DNA of 64,000 nt from NCBI GenBank assembly GCA_964536015.1, contig CAZHVS010000003.1, forward strand, positions 1 to 64,000, given 5' to 3'. Below, one piece after another: positions 22,756 to 32,503 of this stretch; position 1 is the stretch's first letter; the number at the start of each line of letters is the position of its first letter. Origin of the DNA: CAZHVS01 sp964536015 (GTDB lineage: Bacteria; Bacteroidota; Ignavibacteria; Ignavibacteriales; Ignavibacteriaceae). The notes beneath the pieces are model-generated. The model worked only from the letters and a program-made list of their open reading frames with translations. It was not told the DNA's origin and did no database searches. Made by a program: the position numbers and the translations under genes.

Positions 22756-24948
22756 ATGAAAAAATTTTTTTTACTGATATTACTATATAACTTTTTTACA
22801 ATAGGACAAAGTCTTACAGGGAAAAAAATCTGTCTAGATCCTGGTCATGGTTTTATTCCCGGGCAGGCATATGTTTGCAATGATGCAGAGACCAAACGAT
22901 TTGAAGGATGGATGAATCATATTGTTGTTCCATATCTTAAAAGGTACCTCCAGAAAGCAGGTGCAATAATTACTCAAACCAGAGCTGATTATGATTCGGT
23001 TAGTGCTTGTATTACATTAACACAAAGAAAAACAATTGCTAATAATGCAAATGTAGATTGGTTTCATTCAGTTCATCATAACGCTTACTTAGGAACTTCT
23101 AATTATACATTGCTTCTATTTAAACAATTGGATAATTTGAGTTGTCCAATCGGAAACCCGCAATGGGTACAAGCGGTCACAATGGCACAAATAATGGCTC
23201 CAAGAATTTATCAAGCCTGGTACACAACATCATCAACAGTTGCTGGCGATATGTGTTTCCTTGGATATAATCTTGGTGTATTAAGCACACTTAATATGCC
23301 CGGTACTTTGAGCGAAGGTTCATTCTGGGATTATCCCGCAGAAATTCTTAGACTAAAAAATGTTGATTACTTAAAAACTGAAGCAGAAGCAATTTATCAT
23401 TCTTTTCTTCAATACTATGGAGTATCCCTTCCGGCACATGGAAGTTTAGTTGGCATTGTTAACAATTCTATACAAAACGCTCCTGCTAAAAATGTTAAAG
23501 TACAGATTGAATCTTTAGGACTCCAATATATGGTTGATAATATTGGCAATGGTTTCTATAGATTCGATTCTTTAGCTCCGGGAACTTATACGGTAAAAGT
23601 AACTTCTTCAATTGATACAACTTATACATCTGTAAATGTACAGGGAAGTAAAATTAACAAAGCAAATTTATCAATAAGACAGGCAGATATTATGCCTGAT
23701 ATTAAACTGTTGACTGTGATTGCTTCCAATACAAGTCTTATGCTATCCTGGCAAAAACCAAGCATACTTGTCGATACTTATAAAGTCTGGCTTTCGACTG
23801 ATGGAGTAACATGGCAAACAGAAGCAAATTATAATGTCCTAGGAACAGCAGGAAGTTATACAATAGGTAATTTACAAAGTGGACAATCATATTACGTTCG
23901 TGTTAAAGCAAAAAATTCAATTTCCGAAAGTCAGAACTTCAGTAAAGTTTATGGAGCATATACTTCCACATCATCTGAAAAAGTTTTAATTGTTGATGGT
24001 TTTAACAGATTCGGAGGAACTGGAAGCTGGACTTTACCTTATCATAATTTTGTAGCGTTATATGGAGATGCATTAAAAAATAAAAATATAAAATTTGAAT
24101 CTGTTTCGAATTCTGCAATTCAAAATTACTTACAGCTAAGTGGTTATAAATACATTATCTGGTTTTTAGGCGATGAATCAAGAACAGATACAACTTTCTC
24201 TGCAAGTGAACAAAACATAATTAAAGAATACTTAAAAAATGGAGGAAATTTCTTTACAACTGGGTCGGAAATAGCATTTGATCTGGATCTAAATGGAACT
24301 ACGACAAGTAAAGAATTTATAAATCAATTTCTGAAAGCTGCTTATGTAGCTGATAATCCTTCACCAAATAATCCTATTGCAAATGGTGTTGCAGGAACTT
24401 TTCTTGATGGAATGACAATTCCTTTTGGTATAACTTATCCAGAAGATTGGCCTGATGTTATTTCTCCTGTAGGAAGCACAACTATACTGGGTTATAATTC
24501 GACACAATTTGCAGGAATTGCCTATAGTGGAATTTTCCCGGGCGGAACAACAAACGGCAAAGTTGTTTACATTTCATTTGCAGTTGAAACAATTAGTGAT
24601 AAAGCAATAAGAGATAGTCTGATTATAAAAACGATAAATTATTTTAAAGAACCTGTCTCAGTAAATGAAATAAACTCTTATATACCAGCAAAGTTCGATG
24701 TAAAAATTTTCCCTAATCCTTTCAATCCTTCAACAACAATTCAATTTGATGTTGTAAAAGAAAATAATTACAAAATTTCTGTATTCGATATACTTGGTAA
24801 AAAAATAAAAGAAGTGTTCACAGGCAAATTAAAAATCGGCACTTATAATTTTAATATTGATATGTCTGCAAATTCATCTGGTACTTATATATTAAACGTA
24901 TCATCTGGTGATTACGTGGATGTAAAAAAATTAGTCTTAATTAAATAA
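22756..24948 (+). CDS. Secreted N-acetylmuramoyl-L-alanine amidase with fibronectin and type IX sorting domains
   Basis: 730 residues. Signal peptide (1-18), then an Amidase_3 zinc hydrolase domain (about 22-222) that cuts the amide between muramic acid and the stem peptide. The zinc and catalytic residues appear intact: DPGHG, the Glu of RFEGWMNH, VHHNA, and the Glu of LSEGSFWDYP. Then a carboxypeptidase-like beta module, a fibronectin III domain (about 310-395), a flavodoxin/GATase-like domain (VLIVDGFNRFGG...WFLGDES), and a sorting domain (FPNPFNPSTTIQF...KKLVLIK). GGAG precedes the ATG. Sorting signals suggest it acts outside the cell rather than on the cell's own septum. Confidence 0.87.
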   Translation: MKKFFLLILLYNFFTIGQSLTGKKICLDPGHGFIPGQAYVCNDAETKRFEGWMNHIVVPYLKRYLQKAGAIITQTRADYDSVSACITLTQRKTIANNANVDWFHSVHHNAYLGTSNYTLLLFKQLDNLSCPIGNPQWVQAVTMAQIMAPRIYQAWYTTSSTVAGDMCFLGYNLGVLSTLNMPGTLSEGSFWDYPAEILRLKNVDYLKTEAEAIYHSFLQYYGVSLPAHGSLVGIVNNSIQNAPAKNVKVQIESLGLQYMVDNIGNGFYRFDSLAPGTYTVKVTSSIDTTYTSVNVQGSKINKANLSIRQADIMPDIKLLTVIASNTSLMLSWQKPSILVDTYKVWLSTDGVTWQTEANYNVLGTAGSYTIGNLQSGQSYYVRVKAKNSISESQNFSKVYGAYTSTSSEKVLIVDGFNRFGGTGSWTLPYHNFVALYGDALKNKNIKFESVSNSAIQNYLQLSGYKYIIWFLGDESRTDTTFSASEQNIIKEYLKNGGNFFTTGSEIAFDLDLNGTTTSKEFINQFLKAAYVADNPSPNNPIANGVAGTFLDGMTIPFGITYPEDWPDVISPVGSTTILGYNSTQFAGIAYSGIFPGGTTNGKVVYISFAVETISDKAIRDSLIIKTINYFKEPVSVNEINSYIPAKFDVKIFPNPFNPSTTIQFDVVKENNYKISVFDILGKKIKEVFTGKLKIGTYNFNIDMSANSSGTYILNVSSGDYVDVKKLVLIK

Positions 24949-24965
24949 GATAAAAGGAGCTTGAA

Positions 24966-25883
24966 ATGAATTTTAATAAAATATTTTTACTTGTTATCGT
25001 AATTTTTATAGTTTCGTTTGGGCAATCAATTTCAATAGTTGAACCGATCACTTTATTAGCTGAAGGAAATGAACAATACTTAATGCCAAGAATTTCTCCT
25101 GATGGAAATTTTGTTGCATTTGGCGGAGACAATCACCAGGGAGTTTATTTAATTGATTACAATGGCTTGAACAAAACAAAAATCTCAAATGAATTAGCAG
25201 CAGGCTGGAATATCCAGTGGTCACCTAAATCAAATGAATTGGCTACAAGAGAAAATTATTACAATGCAGAAACAAAAAGTAAGCTCAGTGCTGTTGTTTT
25301 ATACGATGTAAATGGTGATAAGCATTCTTTAACTGAAAAAGTAAATGACATTAGTATGCCTTCCTGGAACTTTGATGGGAGTAAAGTATATTATATCTTA
25401 TCTAGTGGTATAGTTTCAAACAGTAAGATAAGGGAATCCACAACCGATGAATTCTTTTTTATTGATAATGACAAATTCATTAGCAGCAAAAACTTTTCCT
25501 GCAGCCCAGAATTAAACCCTAATATAAAAGGAACAATATTGACTGCAGTATGGTCACCAAATAAATCTAAACTTGCAATTGAAGCAGCAGGATTTGGATT
25601 ATTGATTTGGGATTGCAACACAAGTAAATTATATGACTTTGGAGAAGGAGAAGCACCTACATGGATAAATGATGAATATATTACTTATATGTTGACTAAA
25701 GATGATGGCTACAGAATACTTAGCTCTGAAATTTATGTCCGTAAATATGATGGCAGCGAAATTCAAAATTTGACAGTTGATTTTGATGAACCGGCTTATT
25801 ATCCGTCTTCCAGTTTAGATGGAAGAATTGTCTTTAATTCCGAAAGCGGAAAAATTTATAAAATAAAAATTGAGATTAGATAA
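24966..25883 (+). CDS. Exported TolB-like beta-propeller (PD40) protein
   Basis: 305 residues. Signal peptide (about 1-18, ending SFGQ), then PD40/WD40-like blades of the form ISPDGNFVAFGG, WSPKSNELATR, WNFDGSKVYYI, WSPNKSKLAIE and SSSLDGRIVFNS. The repeats match the TolB propeller class, which binds partner proteins, but there is no N-terminal TolB domain or Pal next door. AGGAG lies seven bases before the ATG, and the gene starts 17 bp after the amidase stop, so the two are probably one transcript. Its stop abuts the stop of the convergent PBP4 gene with no space between. Confidence 0.75.
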   Translation: MNFNKIFLLVIVIFIVSFGQSISIVEPITLLAEGNEQYLMPRISPDGNFVAFGGDNHQGVYLIDYNGLNKTKISNELAAGWNIQWSPKSNELATRENYYNAETKSKLSAVVLYDVNGDKHSLTEKVNDISMPSWNFDGSKVYYILSSGIVSNSKIRESTTDEFFFIDNDKFISSKNFSCSPELNPNIKGTILTAVWSPNKSKLAIEAAGFGLLIWDCNTSKLYDFGEGEAPTWINDEYITYMLTKDDGYRILSSEIYVRKYDGSEIQNLTVDFDEPAYYPSSSLDGRIVFNSESGKIYKIKIEIR

Positions 25884-27347
25884 TTATTCAAGATCAGAAA
25901 GTATAATTAATATTTTTTTATGAGCTTCATCAACTTCCTTGGAGCTTCCAAAGTAGTTATTAGCTATCATAGAAAAGGAAATAAATCTTCCTTTTTTATC
26001 TTTTATATAACCAGAAAATGCACGTACACCATTAATCGTACCCGATTTAATACGTGCATTTTTTTCAATTAATGTTCCAATACCATACTTTTTAAAACCA
26101 CCTTCATCGTCAGGATCTCCCGCAACTGGAAATGAAAAGTAGTATTGTTCAAATTGACTTTGTTTAGACATAAACGATAAAAATTTAGAAATGGTTTTTG
26201 TTGTAATCATATTAGTCCTTGATAAACCCGAACCATCGAACAATTCAACATATTTTGATGGAATTGAATTTGTCTTCAAATAGTTCATTATCACATCAAT
26301 TCCCTTTTCCGTATTACCAATTCCTGTTTTTTGTTTTGCAATAGTCTTTAAAAGCTGTTCAGTATAAAGATTATCACTTCGCTTATTTAGAATAAAAATT
26401 ATATCCTTTAATTCAGGAGAAAATTTAGAACAAATTAATTTTTCATTATCATAGATTTGCATATTATTAATTAATTCCGCTTTACCTTCTACAATAATTC
26501 CTGCACTTAATAAATTTTCTTTCAATAACTGAACTGCAAACAAAGGTGGATTGGGCATTGAACCTTTTATTGAAAATTCTTCAACACCTGCTGGAATTGT
26601 CCCTCTTAAAACTGCTTCAAACGAATTTGGTGCGTTGAAAATATAACCATTATCACCTGAACCTTCTTTCCCTGTTTTCATATAATTAATAAATTTTAAA
26701 TTATAGATATTTGGAACTGTTCTCAAAACTACTGCAGAGTCGCCAATATTTTTTCCGGGTTTGAAATAAAGGTAATACAAATTGTCATTAATGCATAAAC
26801 CGCTTGTTCCTGTTCCATAATAATTCCCAATGTCCGTCCATGGCCAATAATCAGGTACTGGATCTCTTTCAAAGAAAAGATCATCTGCAACAATATTACC
26901 AACGATTTTTTTTATACCTTTTGATTTAATTGCGGAAATAAAATAACTCATAGTCTCCTTCAAGTTAGATGAACCTTTTACTCTATCAGAACCAAGAGTT
27001 GGATCACCATTCCCAACAAAATAAATATTTCCATAAAGTTCACCATTATTATTGATTTCACCATCAAAATATAATTTTGTCTCATACTTGTAATTACTTC
27101 CCAGAAGATTGATTGCTACACCTGAAGTTACGACTTTCAGATTCGATGCAGGTGCAAGCCGCATCTCCGGTTTGAATGCAACGATTTCTTTTCCATTATC
27201 AGTATATTCTGCATATACAGACCAGCTGCTATTTCGGAATAACTCAGTTTTACCAAGTTCATTGATTAATTCATTTATCTCTTTATTTTGAGGATGAATT
27301 GTAACAAATGATAAAATGATTGAAATAATAATTGATACAATTTTCAT
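25884..27347 (-). CDS. dacB: D-alanyl-D-alanine carboxypeptidase/endopeptidase, PBP4 family (peptidase S13)
   Basis: Periplasmic low-molecular-weight penicillin-binding protein that trims or cleaves peptidoglycan cross-bridges. 487 residues from the ATG at 27347, which opens a signal peptide; the frame extends 13 codons upstream without support. Active-site motifs: SNLK (Ser68, Lys71), SGLSRTN near 385, and KSGT near 440. The large insert between the first and second motifs is the hallmark of class C PBP4. Single gene, transcribed toward the propeller gene and away from the COG4299 gene. Confidence 0.93.
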   Translation of the reverse strand: MKIVSIIISIILSFVTIHPQNKEINELINELGKTELFRNSSWSVYAEYTDNGKEIVAFKPEMRLAPASNLKVVTSGVAINLLGSNYKYETKLYFDGEINNNGELYGNIYFVGNGDPTLGSDRVKGSSNLKETMSYFISAIKSKGIKKIVGNIVADDLFFERDPVPDYWPWTDIGNYYGTGTSGLCINDNLYYLYFKPGKNIGDSAVVLRTVPNIYNLKFINYMKTGKEGSGDNGYIFNAPNSFEAVLRGTIPAGVEEFSIKGSMPNPPLFAVQLLKENLLSAGIIVEGKAELINNMQIYDNEKLICSKFSPELKDIIFILNKRSDNLYTEQLLKTIAKQKTGIGNTEKGIDVIMNYLKTNSIPSKYVELFDGSGLSRTNMITTKTISKFLSFMSKQSQFEQYYFSFPVAGDPDDEGGFKKYGIGTLIEKNARIKSGTINGVRAFSGYIKDKKGRFISFSMIANNYFGSSKEVDEAHKKILIILSDLE

Positions 27348-27453
27348 AATATTTCTCTTTTTTGTAATTACTAAGTAAAAATACAAACTTTATTTGTTTC
27401 TTAACTTAATTTAGTTTTTTAAGTTTGAACCATTAAAAAATATTTGTTTGTTG

Positions 27454-28887
27454 ATGAACATCTCTGAAAATAATATTGAACCCAAAAGAGCATTAGCTTT
27501 AGATGCTTTACGGGGATTTGCTATCTTAACTATGCTTCTTTCAGGACAAATTCCGTTTGGCGTATTACCTTCATGGATGTATCACGCACAGGTGCCACCA
27601 CCTCTGCATAAATTTGCTCCAACGCTTCCAGGTGTTACCTGGGTTGACCTTGTATTTCCATTCTTTTTATTTTCTCTTGGAGCTGCTATTCCGCTTGCTG
27701 TTTCAAAAAAAATTGAGCAAGGTATTTCTTCTTATAAAATAATTGGTTCATTCTTTACACGTGCTTTATTACTGGTTGGTTTCGCAATCGTTGACCAACA
27801 TATTCGTCCGTACCAAATGAACTCATCTCCCGACACTTCAACCTGGTTATTAGCTTTGCTTGGTTTTTTTCTTTTTTTCCCTGTGCTCGGAAGATTTCCA
27901 TGGAAAATAAAAAAGAGTATGAACTGGATTATTAAAACATCTGGCTTTGCAGGAATTTTTATTTTTATGTTTTTTATCAAATACCCGGATGGAAGCGGAT
28001 TTGTTGCAACAAGAAGAGATATAATAATTCTTGTATTGGCAAACGTTGCTCTTACTGGTTCAATCATCTGGTACCTAACAAAAAATAATATTTTGCTTAG
28101 ACTCGGAATTCTAGCATTCGTTTTTGCTATTCGATTAATTCATCCTTCGCTTGATTGGGGAATGTATCTCTGGAAAACTTCTCCCGCGTGGATTTCTTGG
28201 TTTGGAATGCTTTACTTTCAACAATATCTTTTCATTGTAATTCCAGGAACAATTATTGGTGATTTAATTCTTCATTGGATGAAAATAGAAGAAGATACTT
28301 CTATAAAACCAGCCTGGAACAGTAAAATATTATTTACAGTTTTTGCAATTTCATTAATGTATATAATGATATTATTAATCGGCTTAAAAGGACGTCATGT
28401 TGGTGGAACTTTTATTCTATCGATTGGACTTGGAGTAATATTAGCAGGATTATTAATTGAACCTGTAACAGAAACTGAAAAACTAATTAAGAAATTTTTT
28501 AACTGGGGATTTATATTACTTTTACTTGGACTTTTTTTTGAACCATATGAAGGAGGAATAAAAAAAGATCATCCAACAATGAGTTACTATTTTGTTACAA
28601 GCGGACTTGCTTGTTTCGCACTAATCACTTTTTCAATTCTCATCGATGTTTTCAAAAAACAAAGATGGCTGTCTATCTTAATTGAAAATGGACAGAACCC
28701 TATGATTGCTTATGCTGGCATTACCAACCTGATGCCTCCTTTATTAGCTTTAACAGGAATTTCTACATTCATCTCTTCTTTACATCTTTCTCCCTGGCTG
28801 GGTGTTTTATGGGCGATAATTGTTGTTACTTTTCTTTCATTAATTGTTAGCTTCTTTACAAAGAAAAAAATCTTCTGGAGAACTTAA
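27454..28887 (+). CDS. Multi-pass membrane protein, COG4299/DUF5009 (heparan-alpha-glucosaminide acetyltransferase-like)
   Basis: 477 residues with about ten to twelve hydrophobic segments. The N-terminus has the family sequence ALDALRGFAILTMLLSG and, after a periplasmic loop, TWVDLVFPFFLFSLGAAI. In the animal homologue HGSNAT this fold transfers acetyl groups across a membrane to a terminal glucosamine; in bacteria the role is uncertain, perhaps acetylation of sugars or of recycled wall material. I prefer the ATG at 27454 to the two upstream TTG codons. The next gene starts six bases downstream, so they may share a transcript although their functions differ. Confidence 0.8.
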   Translation: MNISENNIEPKRALALDALRGFAILTMLLSGQIPFGVLPSWMYHAQVPPPLHKFAPTLPGVTWVDLVFPFFLFSLGAAIPLAVSKKIEQGISSYKIIGSFFTRALLLVGFAIVDQHIRPYQMNSSPDTSTWLLALLGFFLFFPVLGRFPWKIKKSMNWIIKTSGFAGIFIFMFFIKYPDGSGFVATRRDIIILVLANVALTGSIIWYLTKNNILLRLGILAFVFAIRLIHPSLDWGMYLWKTSPAWISWFGMLYFQQYLFIVIPGTIIGDLILHWMKIEEDTSIKPAWNSKILFTVFAISLMYIMILLIGLKGRHVGGTFILSIGLGVILAGLLIEPVTETEKLIKKFFNWGFILLLLGLFFEPYEGGIKKDHPTMSYYFVTSGLACFALITFSILIDVFKKQRWLSILIENGQNPMIAYAGITNLMPPLLALTGISTFISSLHLSPWLGVLWAIIVVTFLSLIVSFFTKKKIFWRT

Positions 28888-28893
28888 TATCAT

Positions 28894-29871
28894 ATGAATG
28901 CAAATTCTCTTAATAGTACGATTACTGATTTTATTAAAAAAGATTTTATTAGTCTACTTAAGGACATTACCGTTAAAGAGGCACTAGATAATATACGAGA
29001 AAGCAAGATTAATGTCGGAGTAATATATTTCTATGTCGTTGATGAAGAGAATAAACTGGTCGGCGTGATTCCAACTAGAAAATTGCTTTCATCATCACTG
29101 GAAAGTAGAATTGAAGATTTAATGATAAAAAATGTAATATCATTAAAAGCTGATTCAACTGTTTACATTGCTTGCGAATTTTTTATACTCTATAAATTTC
29201 TTGCAATGCCAGTAACTGATAATGAGAATAAAATTATTGGTATTGTAGATATAACTCTTTTTACAAATGAAATGCTCGATATAGCAGAGAAAAAACAAAT
29301 AAATGATATTTTTGAAACCATCGGTTTTCGTCTAAATGAAGTAAAAAATGCTTCATCATTACAAGCTTTCAAAATCAGAATTCCCTGGTTAATGGCAACA
29401 ATTTCCAGCGGATTGCTTTGTGCTTATCTAACAGGATTATTCCAGACAACTTTGCAGGAAAGCATTCTGATTGCTTTCTTTCTCACTCTGCTATTAGGAT
29501 TAAATGAAAGTGTAAGCATTCAATCAATGACAATAGCAATTCAAATGATGCATACTATCGAACCTTCATTTAAATGGTATGTAAAAAAAATGATTAAAGA
29601 AAGCAGCACTGCTATCCTTTTAGGACTTTGCTGCGGATTGATAGTTTCAATATTTGTGCTCTTATGGAAATCAAATTTGATTATTGCTTTTGCAATCGGA
29701 TTTAGTATCTTTCTTTCGTTAATTTTAGCTGCTTTATTCGGTTTAAGCGTTCCAGTGTTATTGCATGCTTTTAAATTAGACCCGAAAATTTCTTCCGGTC
29801 CATTAACCTTGGCTTTAACTGATATAATGGCAATTTTAATTTACTTTACTGTTGCAACTTTGTTTCTATAA
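28894..29871 (+). CDS. MgtE-like divalent cation transporter lacking the N-terminal domain
   Basis: 325 residues. Residues about 1-135 form two CBS domains (LVGVIPTRKLL, IIGIVDITLF); residues about 165-325 form five membrane helices with the MgtE-type sequence LLGLNESVSIQSMTIA near 200 and a final LTLALTDIMAILIYF, the helix that in MgtE carries the pore Asp. Full-length MgtE is about 450 residues and starts with a helical N domain, which is missing here. Probably a magnesium or cobalt channel gated by the CBS domains. The start is the ATG at 28894; a start further upstream would run into the previous gene. Confidence 0.8.
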   Translation: MNANSLNSTITDFIKKDFISLLKDITVKEALDNIRESKINVGVIYFYVVDEENKLVGVIPTRKLLSSSLESRIEDLMIKNVISLKADSTVYIACEFFILYKFLAMPVTDNENKIIGIVDITLFTNEMLDIAEKKQINDIFETIGFRLNEVKNASSLQAFKIRIPWLMATISSGLLCAYLTGLFQTTLQESILIAFFLTLLLGLNESVSIQSMTIAIQMMHTIEPSFKWYVKKMIKESSTAILLGLCCGLIVSIFVLLWKSNLIIAFAIGFSIFLSLILAALFGLSVPVLLHAFKLDPKISSGPLTLALTDIMAILIYFTVATLFL

Positions 29872-29910
29872 GTTTAATTCTATTCATTATTTAATATTAA
29901 AAGGTGAACT

Positions 29911-31734
29911 ATGGCTATTTTGAAGCAATATAAAACCATTCCTGAGCTCTATGAATTTTTAACAGAAGAATTTGGGAAAAATTTAGACAGGGCAGTTTTA
30001 AAACATAAAATAGATAAACAATGGGTCGGTGTAACCTATCCTCAACTTAAAGAAGAGACTGAAACCCTTGCACTTGGTCTTGCTTCTATAGGTGTCAAAC
30101 GCGGTGATAAGGTTGCAATAATTTCAGAAAATAGACCTGAATGGGTTTATAGCGATCTTGCAATTCTTGGACTTGGTGCTATTGATGTTCCTCTTTATCC
30201 TTCTTTAACATCTGATAGTATTGAATACATTCTCAATAATTCAGAATCAGTTGGAATCATTCTTTCGAATAAATTGCAGTTAAATAAAATATTAAAAGTA
30301 AGAAATAATCTTAAATACATTAAATTTATCATTGTGTTTAACGAAAAAGATGCTCTAACCAGTGATCCACAGGTTTACACAATAGGCAATATTCAAGGAA
30401 GAGGAAAAATATTCAGACGGGACAATCCTTATCACTTCAAAGAGAATATAAGATTATGCAGAGAAAATGATCTTTGCACAATAATTTATACTTCTGGCAC
30501 AACCGGTGAACCAAAAGGGGTAATGTTAACTCATAAAAACATTGTATCGAATATTATGGATGCATTAAAATGTTTTGATATGAGGACAGATGACATTTTC
30601 CTTTCTTTTCTTCCTCTCTGTCATATTTTTGAAAGAATGGCTGGATACTATACTGCACTTTCTTCGGGAGCAACAATTTGTTATGCTCAAACTATAGATA
30701 CGGTTGCACAGGATATGATAGATATCAAACCAACTTTAATAACGAGTGTTCCAAGACTATTTGAAAGAATCTATTCTAAAATTATTAAAAATGTTGAAAG
30801 TCAACCTGCAAAAAAACAAAAAATATTTTACTGGGCTGTTGAGATTGGAAGGAAATATCGAAAGGCATTGAAAACAAATAATGTACCTATTAATCTAAGA
30901 TTAAAACATTCTCTGGCAGATAAACTTGTCTTTAAAAAATTACGTGCAAGAACAGGAGGAAGATTACGATTCTTCATATCTGGTGGAGCTGCTCTTGCAA
31001 GAGAACTTGGTGAATTCTTTGAAGCTGTTGGCATTCTTGTATTAGAAGGTTACGGACTTACAGAATCCTCTCCTGTAATTGCAGTTAATGTTGTTGATAA
31101 TTATAAATTTGGAACAGTTGGAAAACCTTTCCCTAGTGTACAGGTTAAAATTGCAAGCGATGGAGAAATTCTTGTAAAAGGTGACAACATAATGCAAGGC
31201 TATTATAAACTTAAAAAAGAAACCGAAGAAACTATTAAAGATGGCTGGCTTCATACCGGTGATATTGGTGTATTTGATGCAGAAGGTTTCTTGATTATAA
31301 CAGATAGGAAAAAACATCTTTTCAAAACTTCTGGTGGAAAATATATCGCTCCAACTCCAATTGAAAATCTTTTTTTATCAAGTATGTATATTGATCAGTT
31401 TGTCTTAATTGGTGACAGAAGAATGTTTTTGAGCGCATTAATTGTTCCTGATTTTGATGCACTTAAAGAATATGCTGATTCTCATAACATTGCTTATAGT
31501 AATAACGATGACCTAATTGAAAATAAAGAGATTTATGACTTGATGGAAAAAGAACTTGCAAAGTTTCAGAAGAACCTTTCAAACTTTGAAAGAGTTAGAA
31601 AATTTGCTTTGCTTGAAAAACCTTTCTCGCTTGAAAGCGGAGAAATGACTCCTTCACTTAAACTGAAAAGAAAAGTAATAGAAGAGCGATACAGGGATTT
31701 AATTGAAGAAATGTACAAAGGAGCTAAAGAATAA
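29911..31734 (+). CDS. Long-chain acyl-CoA synthetase (AMP-forming)
   Basis: Activates fatty acids to acyl-CoA by way of an acyl-adenylate. 607 residues, typical of the FadD15/AAS-like branch. Adenylation motifs: YTSGTTGEPKGVMLTHKN near 195-212, GYGLTESSPV near 381, TGDIGVFD near 449, and DRKKHLFKTSGGKYIAP near 466-482, which includes the hinge and catalytic Lys regions. AAGGTG lies seven bases before the ATG. A bidirectional terminator follows 26 bp downstream. Confidence 0.93.
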   Translation: MAILKQYKTIPELYEFLTEEFGKNLDRAVLKHKIDKQWVGVTYPQLKEETETLALGLASIGVKRGDKVAIISENRPEWVYSDLAILGLGAIDVPLYPSLTSDSIEYILNNSESVGIILSNKLQLNKILKVRNNLKYIKFIIVFNEKDALTSDPQVYTIGNIQGRGKIFRRDNPYHFKENIRLCRENDLCTIIYTSGTTGEPKGVMLTHKNIVSNIMDALKCFDMRTDDIFLSFLPLCHIFERMAGYYTALSSGATICYAQTIDTVAQDMIDIKPTLITSVPRLFERIYSKIIKNVESQPAKKQKIFYWAVEIGRKYRKALKTNNVPINLRLKHSLADKLVFKKLRARTGGRLRFFISGGAALARELGEFFEAVGILVLEGYGLTESSPVIAVNVVDNYKFGTVGKPFPSVQVKIASDGEILVKGDNIMQGYYKLKKETEETIKDGWLHTGDIGVFDAEGFLIITDRKKHLFKTSGGKYIAPTPIENLFLSSMYIDQFVLIGDRRMFLSALIVPDFDALKEYADSHNIAYSNNDDLIENKEIYDLMEKELAKFQKNLSNFERVRKFALLEKPFSLESGEMTPSLKLKRKVIEERYRDLIEEMYKGAKE

Positions 31735-31760
31735 AAATTATTTTTCTCTTAAAAAATAAA

Positions 31761-31790
31761 ATGCCATCCCTCAACAAGATGGCATTTTTG
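31761..31790. terminator. Bidirectional intrinsic terminator after the acyl-CoA synthetase gene
   Basis: ATGCCATC (31761-31768) pairs with GATGGCAT (31778-31785), with a T tract after it and an A-rich tract before it, so it can work for both convergent genes. The stem is identical to that of the hydrogenase terminator at 38-60, although the loop differs. Confidence 0.82.
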
Positions 31791-31812
31791 TTTTACAATT
31801 CTCAAATGTCCT

Positions 31813-32421
31813 TTAAAAATTCTTTGACTTTAATTCCAATGTCATAAACTGATTTGACTGCCTAATTATCCCGCTTGTTCTATTTATTAAACTTTCCGTC
31901 ATAGGCATTTGACTTGTAGCGGGACCCCAAGTATAAATTTTTGCACAATTGAATGAACCTGCAGGTACTGTTACAAGTGTATCAAAGCTTGTTATTTTCA
32001 TATATACTGTATCACCTAGATTTACCCATGGATTATAATAAACCACACTTGAATAAACTATGTTTAATCTGATAGATGAATTCATCAAAAAATCTATATG
32101 TGCACCGGTAGAATCACAATTTAATGATAATGTCTCTCCATTCTGATACCAGAAAGTCATCACTGAACCGAAGGTTGACCCAGGAAATGTTGAAATTACT
32201 TTATAAACATTATTCCCCATAGATTGAGTTACTTCCATTGTTGCATCAGGAAAAGTTTGTGATTGATTTGTAGAAGCATAAATCCATTTATTACCAACTT
32301 TAACAAACGTAAATTCTTTTAAAGTATCCGGTTGTGCAGGATTTTCGCTTGTCTTACAACCGTTGAAAAGAAAGAGAATTATTGAAGAAGCGGTGACAAG
32401 AATTTTGAATGTAGTTTTCAT
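31813..32421 (-). CDS. Lipoprotein of unknown function
   Basis: 202 residues with a signal peptide and the lipobox LFNGC (Cys near 22) followed by KTSENPAQPD. The body is beta-rich: an early VKVGNKWIYASTN segment, a mid FWYQNGETLSL, and a late VTVPAGSFNCAKIYTWGP. The last two resemble a recurring unnamed Ignavibacteria/Bacteroidetes lipoprotein type in which a VPAGxFxC motif follows a W-x-Y start. No function known. It sits between the shared terminator and bshB1. Confidence 0.6.
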   Translation of the reverse strand: MKTTFKILVTASSIILFLFNGCKTSENPAQPDTLKEFTFVKVGNKWIYASTNQSQTFPDATMEVTQSMGNNVYKVISTFPGSTFGSVMTFWYQNGETLSLNCDSTGAHIDFLMNSSIRLNIVYSSVVYYNPWVNLGDTVYMKITSFDTLVTVPAGSFNCAKIYTWGPATSQMPMTESLINRTSGIIRQSNQFMTLELKSKNF

Positions 32422-32503
32422 TTTTTACCTGAAAGAAAATTAAAAATTTTTACATACAACATTAAGAAAGGTTTTCGAGAATAAGAAATAAAATAAGTTA
32501 ATA

